Assembly: GCA_027603945.1 (NCBI GenBank)
Contig: JADIIU010000061.1
Coordinates: forward strand, 1 to 64,000
Direction of reading: 5' to 3'
Length of the DNA: 64,000 nt
DNA from: Terramyces sp. JEL0728
Lineage: Eukaryota > Chytridiomycota > Chytridiomycetes > Rhizophydiales > Terramycetaceae
The notes under the pieces are model-generated. The model saw nothing but the letters and a program-made list of their open reading frames with translations, ran no database searches and was not told the DNA's origin. Within the stretch, counting starts at the first letter, position 1, and each line of letters begins with the position of its first letter. Below, one piece after another: positions 32,876-46,060 of this stretch. The translations under genes were made by a program, and so were the position numbers.

Positions 32876-35800
32876 TTATATCTCCACCGTAATTGAAACA
32901 TTTATTAATGAATTAAAGTCATTGAATATTCGCCCAATAGTGCAATTCTGGTATCGTTCTGCAAATTCAAAAGAGATATCTAAATTAAAGCTGTATACCT
33001 TTCGGAAGTCTACGGATTGCGAAATTTTGTGGATGCTAGCATCAAATAATGAATGTTTTTCCTGGATTTTGAATTTCTGGAACTCTTTCAAATCTTCTGC
33101 GCTATCTAATGTGTGCTGATCATTGAAATGATCCAATAAAAACCCAGTAGATTGTTTATATCCAAAGGTCGCGGTTGGGATTTGCTGTAACAAAGTGGTT
33201 AAAAATTTAACATTATTAGACAACACTCTCGGTGGCATTAATTGGCCAACGATTAAATCCTGCGCTTTCTTGTATTCCTGCGAATCGATCAGAGAGATGG
33301 ATTCTTGAACTTTATAGCCATGATATCTTGCATTGACTACTCTCGCCTCGTGGATCCATTTCGCCGGCACTTGGCAAGTGTCTACCAAAAATTTGTAATC
33401 TTCACTGATTCCTTGCGAATAAAATGAGCCAGAATGATCACTAATTGGATACCAGCGAACTAGTAAAGTCTGGATCAGGTCACGACGAGATGAAATGCTA
33501 GCGATAAAAGTCGCGACAAATATTGCCCACTTCCAAAGGCCGAGACACTCCAGACCAAAAATAAAGTCCAATGTGATCCTTTCAGCAGTCAGACTATCTT
33601 GAAATCCCTGAATTCCCTTCAATTTCAATAAATTTGCGAGCAAAAATGAAACTCTATAATCGAGAGTCTGACCAGTGTGGGTATTGGTTTCCAAAATGGG
33701 TTCCAATAAAGTTGTCGGTGTCGTAAATAGCTGAATAAGTTGGTATTGAATATCAAGTGATTTGGCATCAAATTTCGAAATCGGCGGCGTGATTTCTGCA
33801 AGATTGTTTTGATAAAGAGTCAAAGACGCTTCGATTGACAAGGCTCCTCCAGCACCATACCAAAAAAATAGCCCAAAAGTTCTCTTCCAATCCAAACTCC
33901 TAAAAACAGAAGAGTTCCAATTGGAAACTGAACCGCTGACAAGGTTATAAACAGCCGAGTAGTTTTCATTGATTACTTGAGCTTTCCATTCCACAAATTG
34001 CTTGCTTAAATCGTTCAAGACATCTGTGTTCATCCCGCCCCTTCCAGGAACACCGTTAGGAATGCTAACCTTGTTGCCCCATTCGACACCAACTTGAGAG
34101 CCAGCACCACCTAGTTGAGATAGAATTATTGCCAGCTTGAAATCTCGATTTTTGATACACGCTTGAACTGCTTCGGCGATTTGGCGGCCAGTAAGATTAT
34201 AATACACCTTTTCAATTGAAGTCTTGGATTCCATTACATCCTTGGTTACGCTATTTTCAGAAACTTCCCGTAGCCAATCGCTAAACATTGATTTTCGGAA
34301 TGCCTGCTTGATAACCTGACTTTGTTCTTCATCATAAATTCCTAAATCTGAATCAATTACAAGTCCATCCCAAAGTGCAGAGCACAATTTCCACAATTCG
34401 ACTTCATTTTTCTCAAATATATTGTTATTGCTAGTTGGCTCTGTACTTGTATATATGTCTTTGAATGTTACATTTTTAGCAAACTCTGACTTTGGTATCA
34501 ATTTTTGATGAATAGAGCTTTGAGTGGAAATAGTCGAAAAGTTGTCTGGTATATCCTGAGGAGCGTCCACTACTACTTCGCGATCACCATGTTTCACAGT
34601 CAGAACCCTTTTTGAATTTTCTAGGATAGTATTGAGCATAAATTCGTGCCTTGCAATGTCGTCGGGTTCCTATTGTAAACAAATACTTACATTGTGGTAT
34701 ATCTGTGGTTTATATATTGCTAACGAAATAAGGGAATCCTTCTTTTTTGATCTGGCGTTTATTTAATATTCTTACCCTGCAATAAATTTTCCACTCGGTG
34801 TCCACCCTACCCTGAAGCTGCGTCCCATAAAGAGTGATGCATCGACATGTTGATCTTGTTTTCCAAATGCAATGCTGTCCTTAAATCCAGGTAGAGTTGA
34901 CATAATGTTGGCACAGTTGACGGTATTAACTAAGGACGGATCAGTTTGGCGCAGGTATTTCTTTGGCGATACAATTTCGACTGGTTTCTCTGCAATATCA
35001 ACTGGTGCCGAAAATACAGTTCTACTTATCAACGTTTCGGAGTTAATTGCTGGATCTTCAAAAGTTCTCTTTTCGACAGGATTAAATGAAAATGAAGGAG
35101 CTTTTTGTGGAACAGCTATGGCAGGTTTTTGCGTTTGTTTTGTGTGACTGAATAATGTAGCTTTCATTGATTGAACACTACGCACCATTTCAAACTTTTC
35201 AATGTTGGCTAAAATATTCTCAGCAACTGGGGTGTTTTCCTTTTCCTCCTCGCTTTGATCTTCATCCATATCTTCATCGCTTTGAGATTCATTTCCAACA
35301 GACTGGCTGGAGGCTTCTTCCTCCATATCTGGTTCGTATGAATCGTCTTCTTCCAAACTAACAGCATCTTCTTCTACGCTTTCTTCTTCCTCTTCACTTT
35401 CTAGTACTTTTTCTTCTAATTCATCTTCACTGTCGTCCTCAAAGTCCTGTTCATATTCTGCATCCAATTCTTCAAGGATATCATCATTGCTAGACAATTC
35501 CTCATCGCCTTTCCCCCTTTTTTTGATTTCATAAAAAGTATCTTCTACACCAGAGACATCCATTTCGAAATGCACCTGCTTCACCGGTTTTGCTTTCGGG
35601 TCTGGAACTGCTTCAGCTTCATCCTCCTCATCGTCATCCAATAATCCGTATTTGCTGAAATGGTCTACTGAAAAAGCCCACGCACCAGAGGACTGTTCAA
35701 ATCCAAAGAATTCAGTGTCTGGCATATTTCTGAGTTTTCCCAAGTGTTTAATATATCTTGGATCGCTTTGGTTATCAATAATGTCTCCCGACGCTTTATC

Positions 35801-38441
35801 TTTTGCCCAGCATCCCAATAAAGTAACGGTGGCCCTAACATTGACCCCTGTACCAACTGGAACTTTCTTTTCTTCGTCTGGATTAACAATTACCACTTGA
35901 GGTTTAATTTGAATAACGTTTCCAAGAATATCCCTAATCCCAGATCTGGTCCCTGTTGGCGATGCTGCTAGTAAATCAACTGGTTCGCGGAAATGGATAC
36001 TACCATAGAGGGGAACCGTGACTTTAAAGTCTTTTACAGCCCGCAATTCATCATCAGACATAACCAACAATTCGTTCAGCGACGGAGTCATAATATATTG
36101 CTTGCTCCTGTCTGCAGGAGAGACTGATTTCACAGGTTGCGCGACTCTGACTAAAGTTGGAGTAGTTGCTATCTTCTGGGATTCAATTTCTTTTTTCGTG
36201 GCAGATTCGACTAATGCTGGATCTAGAGAATTGTTCTTTAATGCCTCGTCGTTGAATTTGGCAGGCGACGGTAAAAATGCAGAAGCGTCATCGATAACCA
36301 ATCTTTTAACACTTCGCTTGGGGGTGAATCTGGAATCCAGCCCAAGAGTTGCAATATCCCGCGGAGATCCATCTAGCAAATGCAAGGATTTTTTGGGAGT
36401 TACTCCGATTTGATTACGTGCACTCTCTGCAATTGCTGGAGCAGGAGACGGTGGTGCAATACCTCTCAGTTTTATTTGTGAGGTGCTTCTCGGTGTAGTT
36501 TTAAAGTTTGAATTAACGATTGGCAGCTTTGTTCCTTTCTGTGGAGTAATAGGGGCAGGCTGTTGTGAGCTAGGGGCTATATTTGTACTCTTTTGTAAGA
36601 GAGGGTTGTTTCCATAAGGATTTTTATCCAAAGAAGCATGCAATACTGGCTGATTGGTAGTACTAGTTGAGAATAAAGCGTTTCCAGCCGTAGAGTTGCC
36701 AAACAAGGTATTATTAGGTTGGGTGTTTGAGAAACCTCCAAAAGTATTCGTGGCTGGAGCACCAAAAGTGGTCGTTTTGTTTGCAGTATTACCAAACAAA
36801 CTGGTAGTGTTAGAGGAAGGCTGAGTCCCACCAAACAGAGGTTGCGCTGCTGCTGGTTGGCCAAAGAGATTTGTTGTAGTAGGCTGGGTAGTTGCGTTGT
36901 TGGCACCAAACAAACCACCAGCAGTTCCAAAAGCAGGAGCGGTGGTAGTAGCTGCCGCAGGTTGTATAGTATTCCCTCCAAACAAACTGGTAGTTCCTGC
37001 AGCAGGTTGAGCTGTGGTTGCTCCAAATAAACCTCCTCCAGCGGCAGGGGCAGTTGCATTTCCAAACCCAAATGCAGGTTTAGCGGCTCCCCCAAAAGCG
37101 TTCGTAGTGTTTGTTGCAGCGCCAAATGCAGGGGCTGCAGCCTGTCCAAACCCTGTAGTTGCTGCGGGAGTTCCAAATGTTGTTGCCGGTTTGTTGCCAA
37201 ACAAAGAGGTGGTATTGGTCTGAGCACCAAAGGCAGGAGCAGGTGTATTATTCGCAGCACCAAATCCAGGGGCTGGAGTAGCCCCAAAAGCAGGAGCGGT
37301 TGTATTTGCTCCAAAAGCAGGAGCAGGGGTGGCTCCAAATCCAGTTGTAGCCGCAGGAGCACCTAAGGTTAAGTAAGATTGTACCAAATGCTGGTTTGTT
37401 TTGATTAGCGCCAAAGCCGCCAAACCCTGTGTTTTGCGCTGGTTGTCCAAAAGTATTCGCTGCAGGCTGTCCAAACGCTGGAGCGGCAGTATTTTGCCCG
37501 AAAGCTGGTGCAGCAGCCGGCTGGCCAAACGTGTTCGCTGCAGGCTGTCCAAATGCTGGGGTAGCTGCAGGCTGTCCAAAGGTTGTAGCCGGCTGTCCGA
37601 AAGCAGGTTTTGCTGCTCCAAATGTATTTGTTCCACCTATCATTAACCAAATTGTACCAAAGCCAGTATTAGCAGGTTGTTGTGTAGCTCCGAATCCAAA
37701 TCCAGCTGCTGCTTGCTGAGTAGGAGCAGCAGTTGGGACACTGCCCGGTCCTTTCTTATTCATTTGATAATCTTGAAATCGAAGCTCCTCCACACTCCAA
37801 TTTTTATATGCTGGCATTGCTGAAATTGATTGAAAGTTAGATGATTGAGACACTGAAATGGCACCATCTCTTTCAACGGTTACTGCCCAAGCAGGGCTCC
37901 CTGTACCATTATTCGCAGTCTGACTAGTGGGAGCGGAAGATCCACCTCCGAAGCCAGTATTAGTGGCTCCAAATGTACCTCCAAATGCAGGTTTCGCTCC
38001 AAATGTATTGGTATTAGTTGCCCCAAATCCGGCATTTTGCTGTTGTCCTAAAACCTTAAACGATCTATTACCTCCAAATCCGAATCCGGTATTTTGAGCA
38101 GGTTGGCCAAAAGCGGGAGTAGCTGCTGGCTGTCCAAATGCATTATTTTGCGCTGGCTGTCCAAAGGTATTTGTTGCTCCGAATCCTGCAGCTGGCTGTC
38201 CAAATGCGGTATTCTGTGCTGGTTGTCCAAATGCATTATTTTGGGCGGGCTGTCCAAATCCTGGAGTTGCTGCGGGTTGCCCATATGCATTATTCTGTGC
38301 CGGCTGTCCAAAACCCCCTCCGCCTCCAAATGTTGTTGCTCCGAAAGCTGGTTGGTTTTGAGCTGGCTGTTGGCCAAATGCCGGTTGTTGAGGTTGTCCA
38401 AATAAATTGGGTTGATTTTGGAATCTGTTTCCTCCAAACAT
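32876..38441 (-). CDS. NUP98: Nucleoporin NUP98-NUP96 precursor (Nup145)
   Basis: About 1817 aa; introns at 38048-38071 (24 nt), 37637-37657 (21), 37363-37384 (22), 34752-34775 (24) and 34670-34690 (21). The N-terminal third is FG/GLFG-rich, with many GFGQPA repeats, and contains a GLEBS-type Rae1-binding block (ISAMPAYKNWSVEELRFQDYQ). The self-cleaving domain ends at HFSKYGL near residue 900, so the chain should split into Nup98 and Nup96. An acidic stretch of about 130 residues follows, then the Nup96 helical domain (GRSFRVGWTPSG, and later WDGLVID). Nup96 joins the Y complex of the pore scaffold; Nup98 makes the permeability barrier. The two 24-nt introns are the longest found here. The ATG at 38441 starts FGGNRFQ. 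Confidence 0.95.
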
Positions 38442-38940
38442 GAAATTAGATTTAACAAAAAAAATAGCGTGAACAAGGGAAAAAGCAGCTTGAACCAATA
38501 CAAAATACTTTACTTTATTGGCTCTGATGGTTTAATTCAAATCCATGTACAGAAAAGGTTTGGATTGTATCTTGATCTATGACTCATGGAGGTGAAATTC
38601 AGAGTCACTGAACCTTGCAGTATTAATATCTTTCTGTTTGAGTGAGCCATCGTACTGACGGTTTTCTTGAGAATGCGTCCAATAACTGGCAGGCATCGAT
38701 ATAGCACCAAACTTTATGATTAATCTTGGCGATTACAAGTTTGCAAGCGCTGAAAAAATCATCCCAGTACTCACAGACATCTGGCTATACCCATACTTGG
38801 CCGCTACCTGCTTAACGATCACCATCCATAGTTCTCTGATTGCAGCCTAAAACATTTTGGTGTTGTTTCTGCTCCCTGTTAGTGGCTTCAGCCACAGTTA
38901 GTTCCATCCCCAACCTTGCTTCTTTTCACATTTCCAATTA
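38442..38940. other. Divergent intergenic region with short unassigned ORFs
   Basis: This 499-bp gap lies between the NUP98-NUP96 and PKA start codons and must hold both promoters. On the plus strand an ATG at 38716 opens a 44-codon ORF with a hydrophobic end. On the minus strand a partly open frame around 38577-38825 has a GTAAT...ATTAAT...AAG stretch at 38712-38736 that resembles an intron. The splice does not keep one clean frame, so I do not call a gene. No TATA or other clear element was recognised. Confidence 0.4.
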
Positions 38941-40064
38941 ATGGCGACGCAACCGCAAGCTCAAATTCCTCAGGAAGTATCAATTCTCACCAATGGCACG
39001 GAAAGATTTGGTCATCGGCTGGAGGATTTTGAAAAAATTAGAACCTTAGGTACACTATTCTAATATAAGGAACAGGGACATTTGGGAGAGTATACCTTTG
39101 CAGATACAACCGCTCTGAAAGGTATTACGCATTGAAGATGCTGAGCAAAATTGAAATTGTAAGATTAAGACAAGTGCAGCATATTATCTCTGAAAAAAAC
39201 ATTTTAGCTCGCATTCAGTTTCCCTTCATTGTCAATTTGTAATTGATGCTAATGTAGATTATGTACTTTTCAAGATGTTAAAAATGTGTATTTACTACTG
39301 GAATTTGTTATTGGCGGGGAGATGTTTTCACATTTGCGAAGAGCAGGACGATTTTCAAATGAAATGACAAAGTTCTACGCTTCGGAAATCACTCTCGCAT
39401 TGGTTTATTTGCATAACATGGATATTATTTACCGGGATTTGAAGCCAGAGAATTTGGTACTTTTTTTAATTGATGTTAGTTGCTGGATCACCAAGGACAC
39501 ATTAAAATTGCTGATTTTGGGTTTGCAAAGATAGTTCCAGATAGAACGTGGACTTTGTGCGGGACTCCAGAATATTTAGCCCCAGAGATTATTCAATCGA
39601 GAGGTCACGGAAAAGCTGTTGACTGGTGGGCACTTGGTATTTTGATATTTGAAATGCTTGCGGGGTATTTGTTGCTAATTTAGCTATCCTCCCTTCTTTG
39701 ATGACAACCCATTCGGAATTTATGAAAAAATCCTAGCAGGAAAGATTGTATTCCCTCCTCATTTCCACGCAGATGCAAGAGACCTGATTAAGCGATTCCT
39801 CACTGCAGATTTAACTAATCGCTTAGGAAACTTGAGCGGCGGGTCTGAAGATGTCAAAAATCATCGTTGGTTTGCAGGTGTAAATTGGCAGGATGTTTTA
39901 GACCGCAAAATCCAGGCTCCAATAGTACCTGTTTGGTCTGGACATGGCGATCCGAGAAACTTTGAAGTATACCCCGAAGCTACTTCATCTGCATTCGAGC
40001 AAGTTTCGTTAGATCCATTCCAACACTATTTCCAGGTAAGTTCTTTTAATCTCAGGGATTTTAA
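38941..40064 (+). CDS. TPK: cAMP-dependent protein kinase catalytic subunit, copy 2
   Basis: 340 aa; introns at 39050-39069 (20 nt), 39239-39257 (19), 39457-39479 (23), 39665-39683 (19) and 40036-40055 (20). The glycine loop GTGTFG (residues 37-42) and ATP lysine 59 are intact, as are [14 protein letters not shown], and [15 protein letters not shown] with the activating threonine. It is the more canonical of the two copies, whereas copy 1 is altered in the glycine loop. Three of its introns fall at the same codons as copy 1; the two near the N-terminus are unique. The last exon contains GGA TTT TAA, giving the FQGF end required for the AGC hydrophobic motif. Upstream regulation by cAMP is inferred from the family; no regulatory subunit is in this window. 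Confidence 0.95.
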
Positions 40065-40218
40065 ACTTTTTAATACTATGAATTCACATTGAACTAATAA
40101 AGAACTTGTTCTCCTACTTTTCAAACTGCTTGCCATTTCGTTTCACTTGCACCAGCCTCAACGCCCCAGCGCCGCACTATCTTTTTGTGTTTTCAAAACT
40201 TGCCTCACTTCAACTATA

Positions 40219-41324
40219 ATGCTTGGTCCTCAAGATTCCGCGGACAATCAAAATTACAACCAAGAGTACAGCCAGATGAATCAGAATCAATATGATGCCG
40301 GCAATTGCCAATTTGAACCACAGCCGGGTGTTGAATTCAAACTGGTGGTTGATGAAAATAATAACAACTGGGATGGACAAGACTACAACTTTAATGCTCA
40401 ATCAAATATAGGTGCCATGGCTATGGGTGTTCAACAAAATGTCCAGAACGACTTTTTGGCTGTCCCTGGCCATTATCCTCGCTCCAGAAGCGGCAGTATT
40501 GGCAGCAACGGAAGTATGAACAGCTACAACACCGATATGTACTTGTCCGATACTGGTTCCGATTACGGTGAAGTTACGCCGTTTCCAGGTTCTTTGGTAG
40601 TTCAAGTTCCTTCCCCCTGGATCCAAACCATCCACTCGCCTCTTCACTCACCTACCCCGTCTATGGTTAGTGATAATGGCTACGACAACAGCGGCTCTCT
40701 GAATGATTTTTTGAGCTCAAATAATTTTGACCAAAATAACTCTGTGCAATATCAGGATTTCGATTTATTCCAGCAAAACGCCTTGGCCAACTCTGAATAT
40801 TCTAATATGCAATATCAAAATAATCAGACTTTGAATTTTCCAATCGCGCAACCACTCGATGATTTGCCCATAGAATCCCTGGAGAATGAGCAAGAACAAA
40901 AATCAACCATTCCTGATGGTCGTTTCTGGAAAGTCATCAAGAACAACGGGCAGACTTTGTACCAATGTCCTTTTCCTGATTGTGAAAAAAGTACTTGATT
41001 ACTAACATAGCCTTTACCAGACCATATAATCTCAAATCCCACTACCGTTCGCACACTGGAGAAAGGCCGTATGTATGTGATGCTTCAGATTGTAAAGCTG
41101 CCTTTTCCCGAAAGCATGATTTAAAGAGACACTCCAAACTACACAGGTAACTTTAAACTAATATCAGCGGTGAAAAATTATTCAAATGTAAGGCGTGCGG
41201 TAAATCATTCTCCAGAAATGATGCATTGGGAAGGCATTTGAAACCATCAGATCAAGGAAAGGAATCTGCATGTGCTCTTAGAATTAAACTGAACGAGCTT
41301 GAACAAATGAACAAACAACTATAA
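40219..41324 (+). CDS. C2H2 zinc-finger transcription factor, Asn/Gln-rich
   Basis: 354 aa; introns at 40991-41010 (20 nt) and 41147-41167 (21). The first 250 residues are rich in asparagine, glutamine and serine, with SRSGSIGSNGSMNS, a likely activation or phosphorylation region. Three C2H2 fingers follow: YQCPFPDCEKTFTRPYNLKSH, YVCDASDCKAAFSRKHDLKRH and FKCKACGKSFSRNDALGRH. The third ends ALGRHL...SAC rather than with a full HxxxH, similar to Crz1-type fungal factors. The ATG at 40219 was chosen because the open frame upstream to 40147 offers no ATG. Target genes are unknown. The stop is followed by AT-rich sequence. Confidence 0.9.
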
Positions 41325-41403
41325 TTTTAAATATATTCATTGGTTTTTTCTAATAATCCCAAATCATGGTGTTGAATCCGGTCTGCAATAAGCACTTTCA
41401 GAG

Positions 41404-44400
41404 ATGCTAAGCGATAAACTGCTTGATTTGAGACAAGTTGAAAATTTGCTGCAATATTTTGAATCTGCCAAAATGCCTTGTATATTAAAAGTAAGAATCA
41501 TTGAAGCTCGGAACCTCCCAATCATGGACAGAACGACTGAACTCACAGGTACATCAAATGTAAACTGAGATGCATACGTTGAAGTGAAATTTGCAAACTT
41601 GGACGCTGTAAAAACTCATGTTGCTCACAATTAATAGTAGATTTGCAGAAAAACTTTGAATCCGGTGTGGAACCAAGATTTCCGATTGGTTATTGCTGGT
41701 TAATTTCAGGAAATACATGAAGATTCAGATTTACAGAATGAGCCTCTGGAGTTGGTTATCATGGACTACGATCAAATTACCTACAACGACGCCATAGGAA
41801 CTGTGTTGGTCGATTTAAATCCGCTTTTGACTTGGGATTCAACTAGTCAGATATCAGGATGGTTTCCGATCTATGATACACTGTTGGGGATTAGAGGAGA
41901 GTTGAAGGCACAAATCAAGTTGCAATTTTTTGGAGACATCAATCCATTCAAAGATTCGTCGGCTGGCGTTCAATTCTTCAGTACGCCTATTTTGCCTCCT
42001 GGATACCAAGTTGTGTCAATTCTGGGCTTTGTTAGTGCGTTAGACAATGAAGATGATCCAGAGTACCACTGGACGGATAATTTCAGGACTCCTAGGAAAT
42101 CGAATAACGCCAGGACAATGGTGATGTATCGTTTAGCTGGTAATTGATTGTAATAGAAGGCCAAATTAGAAGATTGCTGGGAAAGAAAGTGTTGGAGTTA
42201 AATGGGAATGCAATATTAGGCTATAAACACTATTTTGACAGAGAAGCAGACAAAAAATCAATCACAGTACGAGCTATTGGAACTGCAATTAGGATTACAA
42301 AGACTGATGTCCAAAGAAGCAGAGAAGTGTCAATTGCTGGCCAACAGTCTGTTCCCAGAGAACCCTCCATCGTAACTCCAAAGTCTCTTGTTCCAGATGA
42401 AACCCTAGAAAAGCAGTTTGAAACAAAAGAAAGTGAATTATTCGAAGAGCTTGCTCTACCTCAACCCGCTTTGCAATTGCCTGCTTCGTATGCTAGAGAC
42501 CCTGTGTTCCTAACGGTAACTCAGCTTTTAGAAAATGTGGTTATTGGAACTGGCGGGCTAGTGTGTGCAGCTTCCATCAAGATCTTGGATAATGATGAAA
42601 GAGATATCAGAGAAGCGTGGTGGTCGGAACTGCGAGAGGAAATGAAATCCCATGCCAAAACTTTGGGTTGTAATCATATTGCAGGCTATACGGAACAGAC
42701 TAGTATCTATGATGAAATCGTACTTTTATTTTGTAGTGGAACTGCAGTTAATATTGACATTTCATCTGGACAGTTCAACGCCAAATCTGACGATTTGTCT
42801 CCAGCGAATGGTATTGGCCATCTAATGTCTCCAAGTTGGATATCCCAACAATCCGGGCATGTTTCCCTGGAGCAGGTATCATCTGAAGTAGAGCCAAAGC
42901 CAGAGGAAAATCAGGAGGCAAATGATAAAAAAGGCAAAAAAACACCTCCGCGTACTTGAGTGGTTAACGGTAGATTGCAGGTCGTGCCATATATCCTATA
43001 ACAGTCGCGATTCACCTTTTCCAATGGCTCTCATAAAATGCGGAGTGTGCAACAAAAAGTATGTCCCTGAAGTTTTGTTGATGACCACCGAGCCGTATCC
43101 TGAAATGAAAACCATTGGCAATTGGGTGTTGATCGAAGCCCATGGTAATCCTGTTTAATTCTAGTTTGCCGTCCAAAAAAGGTCAAAGTTGGGGAAACTA
43201 GAGCCATTCAAGTCAGTGAATCCATTCCATTTGCGCAATATGATATTCACCGACAACTAATGTACAAGCTCCGCTTATATGGATTCAACGCAATTTTTGG
43301 TCTTAAAATACAACTTTCAGTAGGAGAGAATATGATTACAGCTGTTGCGACTGGAACAGCTACGCATCTGTTGGCTCTGCCCACGCCTCCTCCGCTAAAG
43401 GTATTTAGAAATATAGATTCAATAAACGAAGAAAGTCAGCGGTTTGATGATACCCAGAAAAAACTATTGGCTTTGGGTGAAGTAAATAGGGCACAGATTG
43501 AAGAGTGTATCGCCGCTTTAAAGATTGCTGAAAAGGAAGAGCAAAACGGAAGCGTTACTGCCGCAGGCGAAGACCAATGGGATACTGACTCTAGCACTAG
43601 TGAAAAATCAGATATCGATACCCCAGCAATTACCCAATCTAGACTGCAGCAAAAGGCAATGGTTATTGAAATTGATGACGAACACGACGAAGATTTGGTC
43701 CACTTTTTGAACGACATTTCGAATGAAAATTTCAGGATTTGTAACACGGAAATTCCCCCATTGTCGAAATTTGCCTTCACCGAAGACGAAGTGTGCCAGA
43801 TGGTTACAATGGTCAGACAAACTCAAATTGGAACCTCAAACCATCCAAATAGGGAACTTGCAAATGTTTTTAAAGCACTATACCAAGAGCTGGCCTTCCA
43901 AATGTCTTTTCTGTCCCCATGTACGGTTACTGGATTAAAGTACGACATTCAGCTACCAAAAGAAAACTGCATCCAAGTGAATTTAAATGCAATGGTGATT
44001 GGAAAAAACCTAGTTCCGGAATTCAATGAAGATCCAACATCCGAAAAAAATCTCGAGACGCCAAGGGAGCCAAGGGAATTAGAAAAGAACAATTCATTCA
44101 CCCAATCGCCTCTTTACAGTAGACCTCCAAATCACTCAAGATCCCTAAGTTCGGCGTTAGACAAAGATAGTCAAAGCTCCTTCCCGTCATCAGAAAATTT
44201 TGAAGACGATATTCCAGATCCTTTTGAACCGGAAGAGTCGTTGGCATATAATGGCTCCTTAAGGGACATATCCAGAAGAATGAGCTCTGTCAAAGAAAAC
44301 TTTCAATACTCGCAGATTGATCTTTCACCGCTGTCATACGTCCCAAACACAACGTTTTTGAGGCTCTTGGGCAGAATCTCATTTCACTTTATCAAGGAAA

Positions 44401-44666
44401 CGAATCTGACTTATGATCCTTATATGGGCTCTTCGGGAATGGGAGGATTCACACATGTATTTATGAAGGAAATTACAGCCGTAATCAAGTCGTACGTTCT
44501 ATGTCTTGGAGGCAATGCAGTGATTGGCTTTAATATTGATCAATCGTTATTCACCGAGTCAATTAAAAATCAAGGGTATGCTTTGATATCAGTTAGCGGA
44601 GATGTGGTGGAAGTAAAATACCAGAACCAAGATATGGCGATTGATACCCAGACCTTGGACAAATAA
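41404..44666 (+). CDS. C2CD5: C2-domain protein, C2CD5 (CDP138)-like
   Basis: 1045 aa from seven exons; introns at 41549-41569 (21 nt), 41620-41640 (21), 41689-41709 (21), 42140-42159 (20), 42952-42973 (22) and 43145-43164 (20). The N-terminal C2 domain reads LKVRIIEARNLPIMDRTTELTDAYVEVKF, with aspartates suited to calcium binding, and ends at VDLNPLL. Downstream blocks VRAIGTA, HCRSCHISYN, and LRLYGFNAIFGLKIQLSVGE match animal C2CD5, which helps move GLUT4 vesicles to the plasma membrane. The family start aligns with the ATG at 41473; the in-frame ATG at 41404 adds 23 residues and is less certain. In intron 4 a TAG at 17 nt is passed over for AAG at 20 nt. Confidence 0.9.
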
Positions 44667-44733
44667 AGTAATTTATTGTGTGAATCACTGGTTTATTGGT
44701 GAATCACCTCCATCTCTGTTTGACTTTTTGACA

Positions 44734-46031
44734 ATGAAGAAATTTGCATCGCGTACTTTCCCTGCGACTAAACAAGCGTACATACCAAAGGAGGGCACAT
44801 ATCCTATTGGATTCATTGCCAGTGGAGCATATTCAGGAGTAAAGAAAGAATTCAACGACATTGCAGTTGTTATTTCACCAAAACACGCTTGTACAGCGGC
44901 TGCAGTATTCACCAAAAACAAGTTCTGTGCCGCACCCGTTCAAGTATCTAAAAAGATCCTGCAAGAGTCGGAAGGAAATGGATACTACGGAGTGGTGGTC
45001 AATTCCGGATGTGCAAATGCTTGCACTGGAGATGAAGGATTGGCTGATGCACAAGCAATGGCCAGACATTTGACAGACAGCCCCGTGGTTGTGATGTCAA
45101 CAGGGGTTATTGGGCAGCGTTTACAGTTGGATAAGATTAAACAGGGCTTGGATGCAGCGGTTGCAAGTGCAGGTTCGACCCATTCACACTGGCAAAGTGC
45201 TGCTGAAGGTATAATGACCACTGATACTTTTCCAAAGCTTATAAGCAGAGAATTTAAATCAAAAGCAGGCACTTACAGAATGTCTGGATGGTCAAAAGGA
45301 GCCGGAATGAGTAAATCACACTAATGGTAGTCCACCCAAACATGGCAACCATGTTGTCTGCTACTTTCACCGATGCTAAAATTAGCAGCGAACTGTTGGC
45401 TACCACAGTCAAATACGCCGCGGATAGATCATTCAATGCAATCTCGATAGATGGAGATACCAGTACTAATGATACATATGTGGTTTTGGCTAATGGTGCG
45501 TCTAATACCGAAGTTAAACCACACACCCCAGAATATGAAGAATTTAAAAAGAACCTAACAGACTTTTCCATTGATTTGGCAAAGTTAATTGTTAGGGACG
45601 GCGAAGGTGCTACAAAGTTCATACACGTAAAAGTTGAGGTGTTGTATTGTTAATGATAGGGAGCTAGAAGCTTTGATGAGGCAAAGCAGGTGGCATCAAC
45701 AATAGCAACGTCTCCACTAGTGAAAACCGCTATTTATGGTAAAGATGCTAATTGGGGAAGAATCGTGTGTGCTGTTGGTTATAGCGGAGCAGATGTTGTG
45801 CCAGAGAAGGTTAATTTGCAATTCTCTTCATTGACAAATCCAGATCTTTCTCTACACCTTTTCAAAAATGGTTCTCCGTATGAAATTAATGAAAAAGTAG
45901 CCTCAAAAATCCTAGATACTCCAGATATTCTCATTGAAATTAGTTTAGGGTTGGGAAAAGAAGAAGCATCAATGTTCACTTGCGATTTCAGTCATGAATA
46001 CGTCAGCATCAACGCAGATTACCGTAGCTGA
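44734..46031 (+). CDS. ARG7: Ornithine acetyltransferase / N-acetylglutamate synthase (ArgJ type)
   Basis: 418 aa; introns at 45311-45330 (20 nt) and 45639-45659 (21, GTGTTG donor). It recycles the acetyl group in arginine biosynthesis, from acetylornithine to glutamate; in fungi the enzyme is mitochondrial. Motifs include VVVNSGCANACTG, STGVIGQRL, and GAGMIHPNMATML, rebuilt by splicing, where the threonine is the self-cleavage nucleophile. The C-terminal block SPLVKTAIYGKDANWGRI is also typical. The N-terminus is basic (MKKFASRTFPATKQAY), which suits mitochondrial targeting. Its stop codon lies 29 bp from the stop of the convergent gene. Presence suggests arginine can be made, which is not expected of a strongly reduced parasite. 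Confidence 0.95.
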
Positions 46032-46060
46032 TCTATTTAATTGGACTATAATATATTAGT

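Noticed and set aside
32876..38441. Two separate genes for NUP96 and NUP98
   Set aside because: Introns of 21 and 24 nt join the frames and place the linking sequence in one precursor with the HFS self-cleavage site.
36577..38503. Leu/Gln-rich and Ser/Cys-rich open frames over the FG-repeat region
   Set aside because: They are alternate frames of NUP98 repeats; only the FG frame carries GLEBS and joins across introns.
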